Positions 1-6,141 are shown, counted from the first letter of the stretch. The stretch is 6,338 nucleotides of DNA from an uncultured Oscillospiraceae bacterium (GCA_934668605.1 CAKUNY010000119.1:1-6338); one strand, 5' to 3'. Program-made: numbers and translations. The notes: generated by a model from the sequence alone, not told the origin.

Positions 1-240
1 CAGCGCTGCCGCGAGATCGGCGCGTTCCGCCAGTGGACGAAAAAGCAGACCGACGACCCCATTTTCAAGGCGTACCGCAAGGAGTACAAAAAGCGCTTCG
101 CATGGATCAAGGCCGGACGCATCACCGACGAGCAGTTTTACGTCTGGAGCGAGCAGGCCAGAGAAGAAAAGAAAAAATGTGACCGCGAGATTATCTCGCT
201 GGAGGAGTTCCAACAGTGGCTCCGCGACTCCAAAATATAA
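1..240 (+). CDS. C-terminal fragment of a hypothetical protein, probably DUF6076-like
   Basis: The reading frame is open from the first base of the window to a TAA at 238-240, giving 79 residues; the 5' end lies outside the window. The fragment is highly charged, rich in Lys, Arg, Glu and aromatic residues, and has no membrane segment. It contains CREIGAFRQW near its start, then FKAYRKEYKKRFAWIKAGRI and an ending of the form SLEEFQQWL. From memory, this arrangement (a Cys-Arg-Glu stretch that usually closes a small Cys-rich motif, then a basic helical tail) matches the C-terminus of DUF6076-type proteins found in Clostridia, whose function is unknown. The family call is recall without a search, while the coding call is firm: codon use matches the later genes and a terminator follows directly. 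It is separated from the transporter operon by a terminator and about 500 bases, so a functional link is unlikely. Confidence 0.72.
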   Translation, partial: QRCREIGAFRQWTKKQTDDPIFKAYRKEYKKRFAWIKAGRITDEQFYVWSEQAREEKKKCDREIISLEEFQQWLRDSKI

Positions 241-243
241 AAC

Positions 244-280
244 TACGCGGTCGGTGCATCCACTGACCGCGTATTCTTTG
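244..280 (+). terminator. Intrinsic terminator of the left-edge gene
   Basis: TACGCGGTC at 244-252 is perfectly complementary to GACCGCGTA at 265-273. The pairing continues inwards through a G-T wobble and three Watson-Crick pairs to a CATC loop at 257-260, giving a 13-bp stem. It is followed by the T-rich run TTCTTTG and lies four bases after the stop codon at 238-240. A-rich sequence just before the stem could give it some activity on the other strand as well. Confidence 0.85.
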
Positions 281-554
281 TCTATTGCGGAGCAAAACCT
301 GCGCCGGGCGTTATCCCGTAATCCGGCGAACGCCCTATCTGACTTTCCACACGGCATCCTGCTTTTTGCAAGTTTCTATCCCGAAAAATTCTCTTCCCAT
401 TTTTCAAGTTCACCATTCAGGAGAATTACGAAATTACTTTGTATCTAATGTCCATTATATCTGCGCGAATTTGTGTATTATGTACAAAATATTTCGCTCA
501 AAATCATTAAAAAACTGCGTCGGTTCTAAATTATGAAATTATTGATTTTTTTAC
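281..554. other. Gene-free spacer, AT-rich to the right
   Basis: No supportable gene was seen on either strand. The open frames here have no ribosome binding site and composition unlike the neighbouring genes. A 7-bp inverted repeat, GGGCGTT at 306-312 and AACGCCC at 329-335 with a 16-base loop, is visible but has no T-tract. From about 420 the composition becomes strongly AT-rich, with A-tracts near 486-514. This could act as an UP-element-like or curved region ahead of the promoter at 555-582. The imperfect palindrome at 470-488 is too weak to call an operator. Confidence 0.6.
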
Positions 555-582
555 TTGCAAATCAGGACCCGCGTGCTATAAT
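555..582 (+). promoter_or_regulatory. Predicted sigma-A promoter with extended -10, driving the liv operon
   Basis: The -10 is a perfect TATAAT at 577-582, preceded by TG one base upstream (574-575), which makes an extended -10 element. The best -35 is TTGCAA at 555-560, four of six matches to TTGACA, with a 16-base spacer. Transcription should start near 588-590, giving a leader of about 150 bases before the binding-protein gene. The AT-rich stretch upstream fits promoter DNA. It is the only strong promoter-like match I noticed in the gap before 741. Confidence 0.82.
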
Positions 583-610
583 AGGGCTCAATCAAACAAC
601 GGACGGGGCA

Positions 611-724
611 ATGAGGTCACCTGCGCACAAGCTGCGCGGCGGCCTCTTTTTTGTTCCTTTGCTTTGTCTTGGGGCCCAAATTCATGACAAGGACAAACAG
701 CCGTATGTTTTGACAATTTTCTGA
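611..724 (+). CDS. Possible 37-residue leader peptide of the liv operon
   Basis: An ATG at 611 opens a 37-codon frame ending with TGA at 722-724. It begins about 22 bases after the predicted transcription start and ends 16 bases before the next start codon. A weak purine-rich site (GGACGGGG, 601-608) lies very close to the ATG. About ten residues are Leu, Ile or Val, with the cluster FFVPLLCL at residues 13-20. The frame runs through the terminator-like hairpin at 613-646, so a translating ribosome would melt that hairpin. The two Phe codons come from the T-tract, so part of the apparent hydrophobicity follows from the terminator. No homologue is recognised. It may be a regulatory leader ORF or simply a chance open frame; the ribosome binding site is not convincing. 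Confidence 0.28.
   Translation: MRSPAHKLRGGLFFVPLLCLGAQIHDKDKQPYVLTIF
613..652 (+). terminator. Intrinsic terminator (attenuator candidate) in the liv operon leader
   Basis: GAGGTC at 613-618 pairs with GGCCTC at 641-646 (one G-U pair). After an A-C mismatch, CC pairs with GG and GCGCA (623-627) pairs with TGCGC (633-637), leaving a CAAGC loop and one bulged T. Six T's follow at 647-652. This is a textbook intrinsic terminator shape, placed between the predicted promoter and the first operon gene. As drawn it would release an RNA of roughly 60 bases. I see no matching known riboswitch or T-box sequence, and the region before the stem is too short for one. Confidence 0.7.
663..697 (+). other. 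Second leader hairpin, weaker
   Basis: TTTGTC at 663-668 pairs with GACAAA at 692-697, and TTG at 669-671 pairs with CAA at 688-690, with G691 bulged. The 16-base loop contains most of the GGGCCC palindrome at 672-677. It lies between the leader terminator and the CodY-like box. Its GGCC could in principle pair with the GGCC of the terminator's 3' arm (641-644), which is a possible but unproven antiterminator contact. Confidence 0.3.
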
Positions 725-729
725 AAAGC
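715..729 (+). promoter_or_regulatory. CodY-box-like operator
   Basis: AATTTTCTGAAAAGC matches the CodY consensus AATTTTCWGAAAATT at 13 of 15 positions, differing only in the last two. CodY is the Firmicute repressor activated by branched-chain amino acids and GTP, and it commonly controls branched-chain amino acid uptake and synthesis. Here the box directly abuts the ribosome binding site (GAGGG, 730-734) of a branched-chain amino acid binding-protein gene. It lies about 125-140 bases downstream of the predicted transcription start, so it would act by blocking elongating polymerase and not by excluding it from the promoter. Sequence match and gene context agree; that this organism has CodY is assumed. 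Confidence 0.7.
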
Positions 730-740
730 GAGGGTTCGTT

Positions 741-2006
741 ATGAAAAAGCTTAAAATGGTCATTTCCCTGCTGCTGACGCTCACGCTGCTGACCGCCATG
801 TTTGCCGGCTGCGCGTCCACCGCGCAGACCGCTGCCTCCGAAACCGCTTCCGAAGCTGCCTCGGCTTCCACACCCGTCGAGAGCGAGACTTCCGCTTCCG
901 CGCCCGCCGCGTCGGGAGAAGAGGATCACATCATCCGCATCGGCGCGATCTGCGCAATGACCGGCGGCTCCGCGATCTATGGCGAAGGCGCACAGAACGC
1001 TGTCGATATGGCTGTAGAAGAGATCAACGCGAGCGACTCTGAATACAAAGTCGAGATCGTCAATGGCGGCAAGGTCGCCGACGACGCAAAGGACGCCAAG
1101 CAGGCGATGAACGCCTACAACAAGATCATGGCAGACGCACCCGAAGCGCTGATCGGCAGCTTCTTCTCGTCCGTGACGCTCCCCATGGCGGAGCAGGCCG
1201 CAAAGGACGGTATGCTGCTGCTGGCGACCGGTGCAACAAACTCCGCCGTCACCCAGAAGGGCGAGACGATCTTCCGCAACTGCTTCATCGACCCCTATCA
1301 GGGCAAGATGGCGGCGCTGTTCGTCAAGAGCAAGGGCATTTCCAAGGTCGCTGTGATCTACGCCAAGGACGACGATTACTCCAACGGTCTGAAGGACGCG
1401 TTCGTTGAAAACTGTGAAAGCTTCGGCATCGAGGTCGCTTATGTCGGCGAATGCATGACCACCGACACCGACTTCAGCTCCCAGACGGCACAGGCCGCCG
1501 CCTCCGGTGCGGAATTCCTGTATTACCCCTGCTTCCTGGATACTGTTCCGCTGTTTGTCGGTGCGGCAAGAAACGCCGGCTTCACCGGCATCATCATGGG
1601 CGGCGACGGCTGGGACGGCTCGGATACGACGGGTCTGGAAGATAAATTTGAAAACTGCTATTTCACCAACCACTACTCCAGTGAGGATACCGCGCCGGCC
1701 GTTGTGAATTTCGTCAAGAAGTTCACCGAAAAGTACGGTACCGAAAGTCTGAACGCCTGCGCGGCGCTGTATTATGACGCGGTCTATATGCTGGTGCAGG
1801 CTGCCGAAAACGGCGGCGGCTCGGATACGTCAAGCCTTGTCAAGGGCATGAAGGGTATGCACTTCTCCGGCGTTGGCGGCGACATTACGCTCGATGAAAA
1901 CGGCGACGCAGTCAAGAGCATCGTCTTCAATACCTACGAAGGCGGCAAGGTCAAATGGAGCGAGACGCTGGACGCCGAAGGCAACCTCGTTTCCAGCGCG
2001 CAGTAA
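741..2006 (+). CDS. livK: Branched-chain amino acid ABC transporter substrate-binding lipoprotein (LivJ/LivK family)
   Basis: This is a 421-residue extracellular solute-binding protein of the periplasmic-binding-protein type I class (Peripla_BP_6), which captures ligand for the permease pair encoded downstream. The start is a clear MKKLKM followed by a hydrophobic stretch and the lipobox FAGC, with the lipidated Cys at residue 24, so it should be anchored to the outer face of the membrane. Residues 25-61 are an Ala/Ser/Thr/Glu-rich tether. The fold begins at IRIGAICAMTGGSAIYGEGA (about 66-84), followed by the family's first-lobe segment LIGSFFSS...LLATGATNS (138-168), whose Ser and Thr residues are likely ligand contacts. 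AKDDDYSNG lies at 208-216 and GGDGWDG at 287-293. Length beyond the E. coli-type proteins is explained by the tether. GAGGG at 730-734 lies six bases before the ATG. Substrate is inferred from family and context; related amino acids, amides or urea cannot be excluded. Confidence 0.93.
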   Translation: MKKLKMVISLLLTLTLLTAMFAGCASTAQTAASETASEAASASTPVESETSASAPAASGEEDHIIRIGAICAMTGGSAIYGEGAQNAVDMAVEEINASDSEYKVEIVNGGKVADDAKDAKQAMNAYNKIMADAPEALIGSFFSSVTLPMAEQAAKDGMLLLATGATNSAVTQKGETIFRNCFIDPYQGKMAALFVKSKGISKVAVIYAKDDDYSNGLKDAFVENCESFGIEVAYVGECMTTDTDFSSQTAQAAASGAEFLYYPCFLDTVPLFVGAARNAGFTGIIMGGDGWDGSDTTGLEDKFENCYFTNHYSSEDTAPAVVNFVKKFTEKYGTESLNACAALYYDAVYMLVQAAENGGGSDTSSLVKGMKGMHFSGVGGDITLDENGDAVKSIVFNTYEGGKVKWSETLDAEGNLVSSAQ

Positions 2007-2013
2007 CAATCGC

Positions 2014-2051
2014 GCTTCTCCTGTGGCAGAACGTTCTGCCGCAGGAGAAGC
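2014..2051. promoter_or_regulatory. Large intercistronic palindrome between livK and livH
   Basis: GCTTCTCCTGTGGCAGAA at 2014-2031 and TTCTGCCGCAGGAGAAGC at 2034-2051 are reverse complements apart from one position, where T2024 and G2041 can form a G-U pair. The realistic RNA structure is a 17-bp stem with an ACGT loop. It begins seven bases after the livK stop and ends before the livH ribosome binding site. It is followed by a purine-rich AGAAAGAAAGG, not a T-tract, so it is not a standard intrinsic terminator in the + direction. The likely role is to protect the 3' end of the livK message or mark an RNA-processing point, so that binding protein exceeds permease. Confidence 0.85.
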
Positions 2052-2072
2052 AGAAAGAAAGGTGAGTGGATT

Positions 2073-2963
2073 ATGACAGCATCCCTTTTTATCCAGAGCC
2101 TGATCAACGGACTGAACCAGGGTGCTATCTATGCGCTGATCGCCCTGGGCTACACCATGGTCTACGGCATCATCCGTATGATCAACTTCGCGCACGGCGA
2201 TTTCATCATGATCGGCGCATATACCCTGTTTTATACGATTCCTCTCATGGTACACGCCGGAATGCCCGCATGGCTGTCGGTCGTCATTGCCATCGTCTGC
2301 TGCGCGCTGGTCGGCGTGCTGGTCGAGACCTTCGCCTATAAGCCGGTCCGGAAGGCAGGCTCCATGTCCGCGCTGATCACCGCGCTGGCGATGAGCATTT
2401 TTCTGGAAAACCTCGCGATGGTATGCTTCGGCGCGAAGCCGCACAATGTGCAGGCAATTTTTCAGCTCCCCACTGTGCGGGCAGGTTCCGTTTCTCTGCC
2501 GCTGAACGTGCTTCTGACAATCGCCATCGGTCTTGTCATCATGCTGGCCATGCAATTTTTCGTCAGGAAAACCAATCTCGGCAAGGCAATGCGGGCTGTG
2601 CCGCAGGACAAGGACGCCTCCACGCTGGTCGGCATCAACGTCGATCGGATCATCACGCTCACCTTTGCCATCGGCTCGGCGCTGGCTGCGGTCGCAGCGC
2701 TCATGTATTGCTCCACCTATCCCCGCGTGACCAACGACATGGGCTCGATGATGGGCATGAAGGCGTTCATCGCGGCGGTTCTTGGCGGCATCGGCGTCAT
2801 TCCGGGCGCGATGCTTGGCGGGATTCTGGTTGGTCTGATTGAAATATTCGTAAAGCTTTTTGCCCCCGGCTGGTATGAGGCGGTCACCTATGGAACGCTG
2901 ATCGTGATCCTTCTGGTCAAGCCCTCCGGTATTCTGGGCAAAAACGTGGGTGAAAAGGTGTAA
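2073..2963 (+). CDS. livH: Branched-chain amino acid ABC transporter permease LivH
   Basis: A 296-residue integral membrane protein, one of the two channel subunits of the Liv importer. The family signature GYTMVYGIIRMINFAHGDF runs from 26 to 44 and continues into a hydrophobic segment. Several further hydrophobic helices follow (roughly 65-87, 99-118, 145-163, 193-212, 230-262 and 272-284). The cytoplasmic coupling loop that docks onto the ATPases is LGKAMRAVPQDKDASTLVGI at 169-188. The conserved AAVLGGIGVIPGAMLGG is at 234-250 and the terminal KPSGILGK at 283-290. Length is typical for LivH. Start choice rests on AAAGGTGAG (2058-2066) six bases before the ATG and on the N-terminus matching the family (LINGLNQGAIYALIALG). 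It lies 66 bases after livK, across the palindrome, and 12 bases before livM. Confidence 0.95.
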   Translation: MTASLFIQSLINGLNQGAIYALIALGYTMVYGIIRMINFAHGDFIMIGAYTLFYTIPLMVHAGMPAWLSVVIAIVCCALVGVLVETFAYKPVRKAGSMSALITALAMSIFLENLAMVCFGAKPHNVQAIFQLPTVRAGSVSLPLNVLLTIAIGLVIMLAMQFFVRKTNLGKAMRAVPQDKDASTLVGINVDRIITLTFAIGSALAAVAALMYCSTYPRVTNDMGSMMGMKAFIAAVLGGIGVIPGAMLGGILVGLIEIFVKLFAPGWYEAVTYGTLIVILLVKPSGILGKNVGEKV

Positions 2964-2975
2964 GGAGGATGAACG

Positions 2976-3968
2976 ATGACGAAAAAAATCCGGCTTTCCT
3001 ACCTGCTCAATGCCGCGGGCGCCGCTCTGGTGTTCGGCGTTCTGAGTCTTCTGTTTTCCGCTGGCGTCTTCGGAAGCTCCACCACGTACATTCAGGGCAT
3101 CTGCACCACGGCCTGCTATACCATTATTATGGTGGCGTCGTTGAATCTGGTCGTGGGCTTCATGGGCGAGTTCTCTATGGGGCACGCAGGCTTCGTTTCC
3201 GTGGGCGCATATGCCGCGGCCATCGTATCGGGTCTTCTCGCCGGGAAGGGTCTTCCGGACTTTGGGCTGTTTTTGATCGCGATCCTGGCGGGCGGTCTGG
3301 CGGCGGGTCTGATGGGCGTTCTGGTCGGTATTCCGGCGCTGCGGCTGCGCGGCGACTATCTGGCCATCGTGACGATGGCGTTCGCGGAGATCATCCGCGT
3401 GTGCTTCTGCAACTTCTCCATGACCGGCGGCGGCAAGACGATGAGCGGCATTCTGAAGCTTTCGACGTTTCCGCGCGCATTCTGGACGATGGTCGTTTGC
3501 GTAACGGTGATGTTCCTGTTCGTCCGCAGCAAATTCGGCAGAACCATCCGCGCCATCCGCGAAGATTACATCGCGGCCTCCGCCGCAGGGATCAATGTTA
3601 CCTATTATAAGGTACTGACGTTCGCCGTCTCCGCGTTTTTTGCCGGGATCGGCGGCGGCATCTACGCCCATTATATGACGGCGATGATCCCCACCAACTT
3701 TAACTTTGCCTATTCTGCGGAGCTTCTGTCCGAGGTGATCATCGGCGGCACCGGGTCTTTGACCGGCTCGGTCATCGGCGCGGCGTTCCTCAGCGTTCTG
3801 CCGGAGGCCATGCGCGAGTTCGCGACCTACCGGATGCTCGCGTATTCCGTTGTGCTGGTGCTGGTCATGCTGTTCCGCCCGGGTGGAATTTTCGGTCATT
3901 GGGAATTCAGCCTGACACGGATGCTCACGCATCCGGCAAAGAGCCGGGCTTTGAAGAAAGGGGTGTAG
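2976..3968 (+). CDS. livM: Branched-chain amino acid ABC transporter permease LivM
   Basis: A 330-residue membrane protein and partner of LivH in the transport channel. After an N-terminal helix (about 10-30), it shows the LivM hallmarks: SLNLVVGFMGEFSMGHAGF at 55-73, LRLRGDYLAIVTMAFAEIIR at 122-141, and the ATPase-coupling loop FGRTIRAIREDYIAASAAGI at 187-206. SEVIIGGTGSLTGSVIGAA is at 252-270 and LFRPGGIFG at 299-307. The basic tail after 310 is cytoplasmic. AGGAGG at 2963-2968, overlapping the livH stop codon, lies seven bases before the ATG at 2976. An earlier ATG at 2969 is in a different frame and too close to the ribosome binding site. The protein lacks the long N-terminal extension of enterobacterial LivM, as usual for Gram-positive versions. 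The stop is three bases before livG. Confidence 0.95.
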   Translation: MTKKIRLSYLLNAAGAALVFGVLSLLFSAGVFGSSTTYIQGICTTACYTIIMVASLNLVVGFMGEFSMGHAGFVSVGAYAAAIVSGLLAGKGLPDFGLFLIAILAGGLAAGLMGVLVGIPALRLRGDYLAIVTMAFAEIIRVCFCNFSMTGGGKTMSGILKLSTFPRAFWTMVVCVTVMFLFVRSKFGRTIRAIREDYIAASAAGINVTYYKVLTFAVSAFFAGIGGGIYAHYMTAMIPTNFNFAYSAELLSEVIIGGTGSLTGSVIGAAFLSVLPEAMREFATYRMLAYSVVLVLVMLFRPGGIFGHWEFSLTRMLTHPAKSRALKKGV

Positions 3969-3971
3969 ATC

Positions 3972-4784
3972 ATGGCAGCGCAAATCCATACCGAGCCTGT
4001 TCTGCGGTGCCAGCATATGGGCATCCAGTTCGGCGGTCTGAAAGCGGTCGACGATTTCAATCTGGAGATCGGTCAGTCGGAGCTGGTCGGTCTGATCGGC
4101 CCGAACGGCGCGGGCAAAACCACAGTGTTCAACCTGATTACGGGCGTATACAAGCCCACGGAGGGTTCGTTTTATCTAAGCGGCGTGCGCATGAACGGAA
4201 AAAAGACGCATCAGATCGTCCACGCCGGCATTGCCCGCACGTTCCAGAACATCCGCCTGTTCAAAAAGATGACAGTTCTGGAAAACGTCAAAGCGGCCAT
4301 GCTGCAGATGCTCCCCTACTCGCTGCCGCAGGCCATTTTGCGGACCGGCAGCTATTGGAGTGAAGAAGCGGCAGCCACGGAAAAAGCCATGGAGCTGCTG
4401 CGCGTCGTGCATCTGGACGAAAAAGAAGCGCTCGAGGCGGACAATCTTCCTTACGGTCAGCAGCGGCGGCTGGAAATTGCCCGCGCGCTGGCGACAGATA
4501 TGAAGCTTCTGCTGCTCGACGAGCCGGCTGCCGGCATGAACCCAACGGAAACCGAAGAGCTTCTGGAGATCATCGACGATATCCGCAGGGAATTCAAGGT
4601 CTCCGTGCTTTTGATTGAACACGACATGAGTCTGGTCATGAACATCTGTGAGCGGATTCAGGTGCTGGATTTCGGCACGACCATCGCCTCCGGCACGCCG
4701 GAGCAGATCGCAAACAACCAGAAGGTCATCGAGGCGTATCTCGGTAAGGATCACACGGCGCAGGAGGTGGCAAAACATGCTTGA
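3972..4784 (+). CDS. livG: Branched-chain amino acid ABC transporter ATP-binding protein LivG
   Basis: A 270-residue cytoplasmic ABC ATPase that pairs with LivF to drive import. The Walker A motif GPNGAGKT is at 43-50, the Q-loop glutamine is in TFQNIRLF (Q92), and the degenerate signature PYGQQRRLEIARAL is at 160-173. Walker B with catalytic Glu, LLLLDEP, is at 179-185, and the switch His is H217 in LIEHDMS. The YGQQ form of the signature, the extended insertion between the Q-loop and the signature (about 105-155), and the ending EQIANNQKVIEAYLG are characteristic of LivG as opposed to LivF. Translation probably starts at 3972, three bases after livM, using AAAGGGG (about 3957-3963). All catalytic residues look intact. 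Its last eight bases overlap the start of livF, which implies coupled translation and balanced synthesis of the two ATPases. Confidence 0.95.
   Translation: MAAQIHTEPVLRCQHMGIQFGGLKAVDDFNLEIGQSELVGLIGPNGAGKTTVFNLITGVYKPTEGSFYLSGVRMNGKKTHQIVHAGIARTFQNIRLFKKMTVLENVKAAMLQMLPYSLPQAILRTGSYWSEEAAATEKAMELLRVVHLDEKEALEADNLPYGQQRRLEIARALATDMKLLLLDEPAAGMNPTETEELLEIIDDIRREFKVSVLLIEHDMSLVMNICERIQVLDFGTTIASGTPEQIANNQKVIEAYLGKDHTAQEVAKHA
4762..4767 (+). promoter_or_regulatory. Ribosome binding site that fixes the livF start
   Basis: A perfect AGGAGG inside the 3' end of livG lies nine bases before the ATG at 4777. The livF frame is open further upstream to an ATG at 4648, but those extra 43 residues are Arg/Ser-rich, unlike any LivF N-terminus, and lie wholly within livG. 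The site therefore selects 4777. Confidence 0.85.
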
Positions 4785-5475
4785 GGTGAAGGATCTGTGT
4801 GTAAATTACGGTGCGGTGCAGGCGCTCAGCGGCATTTCTCTGCAGGTCAGGGACGGCGAGATCGTCTCGCTGATCGGCGCGAACGGCGCAGGCAAGACGA
4901 CGACGCTTCGCACCATCACGGGACTTCAGAAGGCGGCCTCCGGAAGCATCGTCTTTGACGGTCACGACCTGCTTCATACCGCGCCCAGCAAAATTATCAC
5001 CCTGAAGCTGGCGCACGTGCCGGAAGGCCGGCATATTTTCCCGCAGATGAGCGTGGCCGAAAATCTGGAGATGGGCGCCTACGCAGACAAGACCGGAATT
5101 GGTGATACACTCGCGGCGGTTTACGAGCGCTTTCCGCGCCTTTCGGAGCGGCGGCGGCAGTTGGCGGGCACGCTCTCCGGCGGCGAGCAGCAGATGCTGG
5201 CCGTTGGTCGGGCGCTCATGGCAAAGCCGAAGATGATCCTGATGGACGAACCGTCCATGGGTCTGTCCCCGCTTCTGGTGCAGGAAATCTTCCGGATCAT
5301 TCAGGAGGTTCACCGGCAGGGAATCACGGTGCTGCTGGTCGAGCAGAACGCACGCATGGCGCTTTCCATTTCCGACCGTGCCTATGTGCTGGAAACCGGG
5401 AAAATCAGCATTTCCGGAGACGCCGCGGCGCTTTTGAACGACCCCAGAGTCAAAAAAGCCTATCTCGGGCAGTAA
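4777..5475 (+). CDS. livF: Branched-chain amino acid ABC transporter ATP-binding protein LivF
   Basis: A 232-residue ABC ATPase, the second nucleotide-binding subunit of the importer. It starts MLEVKDLCVNYGAVQAL, the standard LivF N-terminus. Walker A GANGAGKT is at 34-41. The LivF-specific block VPEGRHIFPQMSVAENL is at 81-97, where the Glu-Gly-Arg segment replaces the usual Q-loop sequence. The signature LSGGEQQ is at 133-139, and Walker B with catalytic Glu, MILMDEP, is at 153-159. The switch position reads LLVEQNA (187-193), with Gln in place of His; this is normal for LivF and not a defect. The C-terminus KKAYLGQ is also typical. The start at 4777 overlaps livG by eight bases and is supported by AGGAGG at 4762-4767. 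An upstream in-frame start at 4648 is rejected because the extension resembles antisense-like noise within livG. Confidence 0.95.
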   Translation: MLEVKDLCVNYGAVQALSGISLQVRDGEIVSLIGANGAGKTTTLRTITGLQKAASGSIVFDGHDLLHTAPSKIITLKLAHVPEGRHIFPQMSVAENLEMGAYADKTGIGDTLAAVYERFPRLSERRRQLAGTLSGGEQQMLAVGRALMAKPKMILMDEPSMGLSPLLVQEIFRIIQEVHRQGITVLLVEQNARMALSISDRAYVLETGKISISGDAAALLNDPRVKKAYLGQ

Positions 5476-5487
5476 GGAGGAACGCAT

Positions 5488-6141
5488 ATGTCGAACTTTG
5501 CCATTGCCATCACCAGGACCTGCGGTTCCGGCGGCGGCAGCTACATCGGGAAGAAGCTGGCGGCGGATTACGGCATCGACCTGTACGACCGCAAGCTTCT
5601 GCGTCTGGCCTCCGACGACAGCGGCATCAGCGAAGCGGTCTTTGCACGGGCGGATGAAAACACGCGCAAGACCCTGCTCTACAAGGTATCGCGCAGGATC
5701 TATGATGGTAAGCTGATTCCGCCGGAGAGCGGAAACTTCATCAGCGACGAAAATCTCTTCAATTATCAGTCCAAAATTCTCCGGGAGCTGCTGAACTGTG
5801 AAAGCTACGTCTGCGTCGGTCGGGCGGCGGATTTTGTCCTGCGGGACAAGCCAAATGTTTTGAAGCTCTACATTGACGCGCCCTATGAGCGCCGCGTGGA
5901 GCGGGAAATCGCCCGGCAGGGCATCAGCCGTGCGGACGCTGTGCGGTACATCGACCGTCTGGACCGCTACCGCGAGAGCTATTACCGTTTCCACACCGGA
6001 AGGGTCTGGAAGGATATGGCGAACTACGATCTGTGTCTCGATACGGCAACGCTGGGACTGGATGTCTGCGTGGCAGCGATTGAGCGGATCATCGAGCTGA
6101 AATTCGGCGTAAAAGTGCCATGTCATTCGTCCGGCGTGTAA
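5488..6141 (+). CDS. Cytidylate kinase-like family protein
   Basis: A 217-residue soluble protein resembling the Cytidylate_kin2 family (PF13189), relatives of CMP kinase that are common in Firmicutes and largely uncharacterised. The N-terminal beta strand and nucleotide loop read FAIAITRTCGSGGGSYIGKK (4-23), followed by LAADYGIDLYDRKLL and SGISEAVF, as in the family. YVCVGRAADFVL (about 109-120) and LKLYIDAPYERRVEREIARQ (127-146) are the central strand and the Arg-rich lid-like region. The loop has no Lys at the classical P-loop position, and the basic residue often seen after SGG is replaced by Ser, so catalysis as a CMP kinase is doubtful. GGAGG at 5476-5480 sits seven bases before the ATG and the gene begins 12 bases after livF, so it is probably co-transcribed. 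Its 3' end overlaps the convergent frame on the other strand by 19 bases. The link to transport is unexplained. Confidence 0.85.
   Translation: MSNFAIAITRTCGSGGGSYIGKKLAADYGIDLYDRKLLRLASDDSGISEAVFARADENTRKTLLYKVSRRIYDGKLIPPESGNFISDENLFNYQSKILRELLNCESYVCVGRAADFVLRDKPNVLKLYIDAPYERRVEREIARQGISRADAVRYIDRLDRYRESYYRFHTGRVWKDMANYDLCLDTATLGLDVCVAAIERIIELKFGVKVPCHSSGV

Noticed and set aside
306..335. Inverted repeat GGGCGTT / AACGCCC with a 16-base loop
   Set aside because: Only seven base pairs, no T-tract and no adjacent gene end. The previous gene already has a better terminator at 244-280.
470..488. Imperfect palindrome TTTGT...ACAAA as a possible operator
   Set aside because: Only five matching bases per arm in AT-rich DNA, about 65 bases upstream of the -35. 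This is expected by chance.
527..541. Second CodY-like site
   Set aside because: Only about 9 of 15 positions match the consensus, which is common in AT-rich sequence.
588..1673. A 361-codon open frame on the - strand opposite the livK start
   Set aside because: It is the register mirror of livK, with Gly/Arg/Ala-rich low-complexity sequence opposite the lipoprotein tether. It also runs across the predicted leader and terminator.
1830..4016. A 728-codon open frame on the - strand, antisense to livK, livH, livM and livG
   Set aside because: Its codons lie exactly opposite the sense codons, and all four sense genes share one frame. Such a frame stays open simply because TTA, CTA and TCA codons are rare in these GC-rich genes. 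The product is His/Arg/Asp-rich and resembles no protein family.
4648..4776. N-terminal extension of livF by 43 residues
   Set aside because: The extension is Arg/Ser-rich, lies entirely within livG, and has no family counterpart. A perfect AGGAGG places the start at 4777.
5339..5347. LivF Gln in place of the switch His as a possible inactivating change
   Set aside because: LVEQN is the usual sequence at this position in LivF proteins, so this is a family trait and not a defect.
4726..6126. A 466-codon open frame on the - strand opposite livF and the kinase-like gene
   Set aside because: Same cause: codon-register mirror of two well-supported + strand genes in one frame, with no ribosome binding site or recognisable domain.
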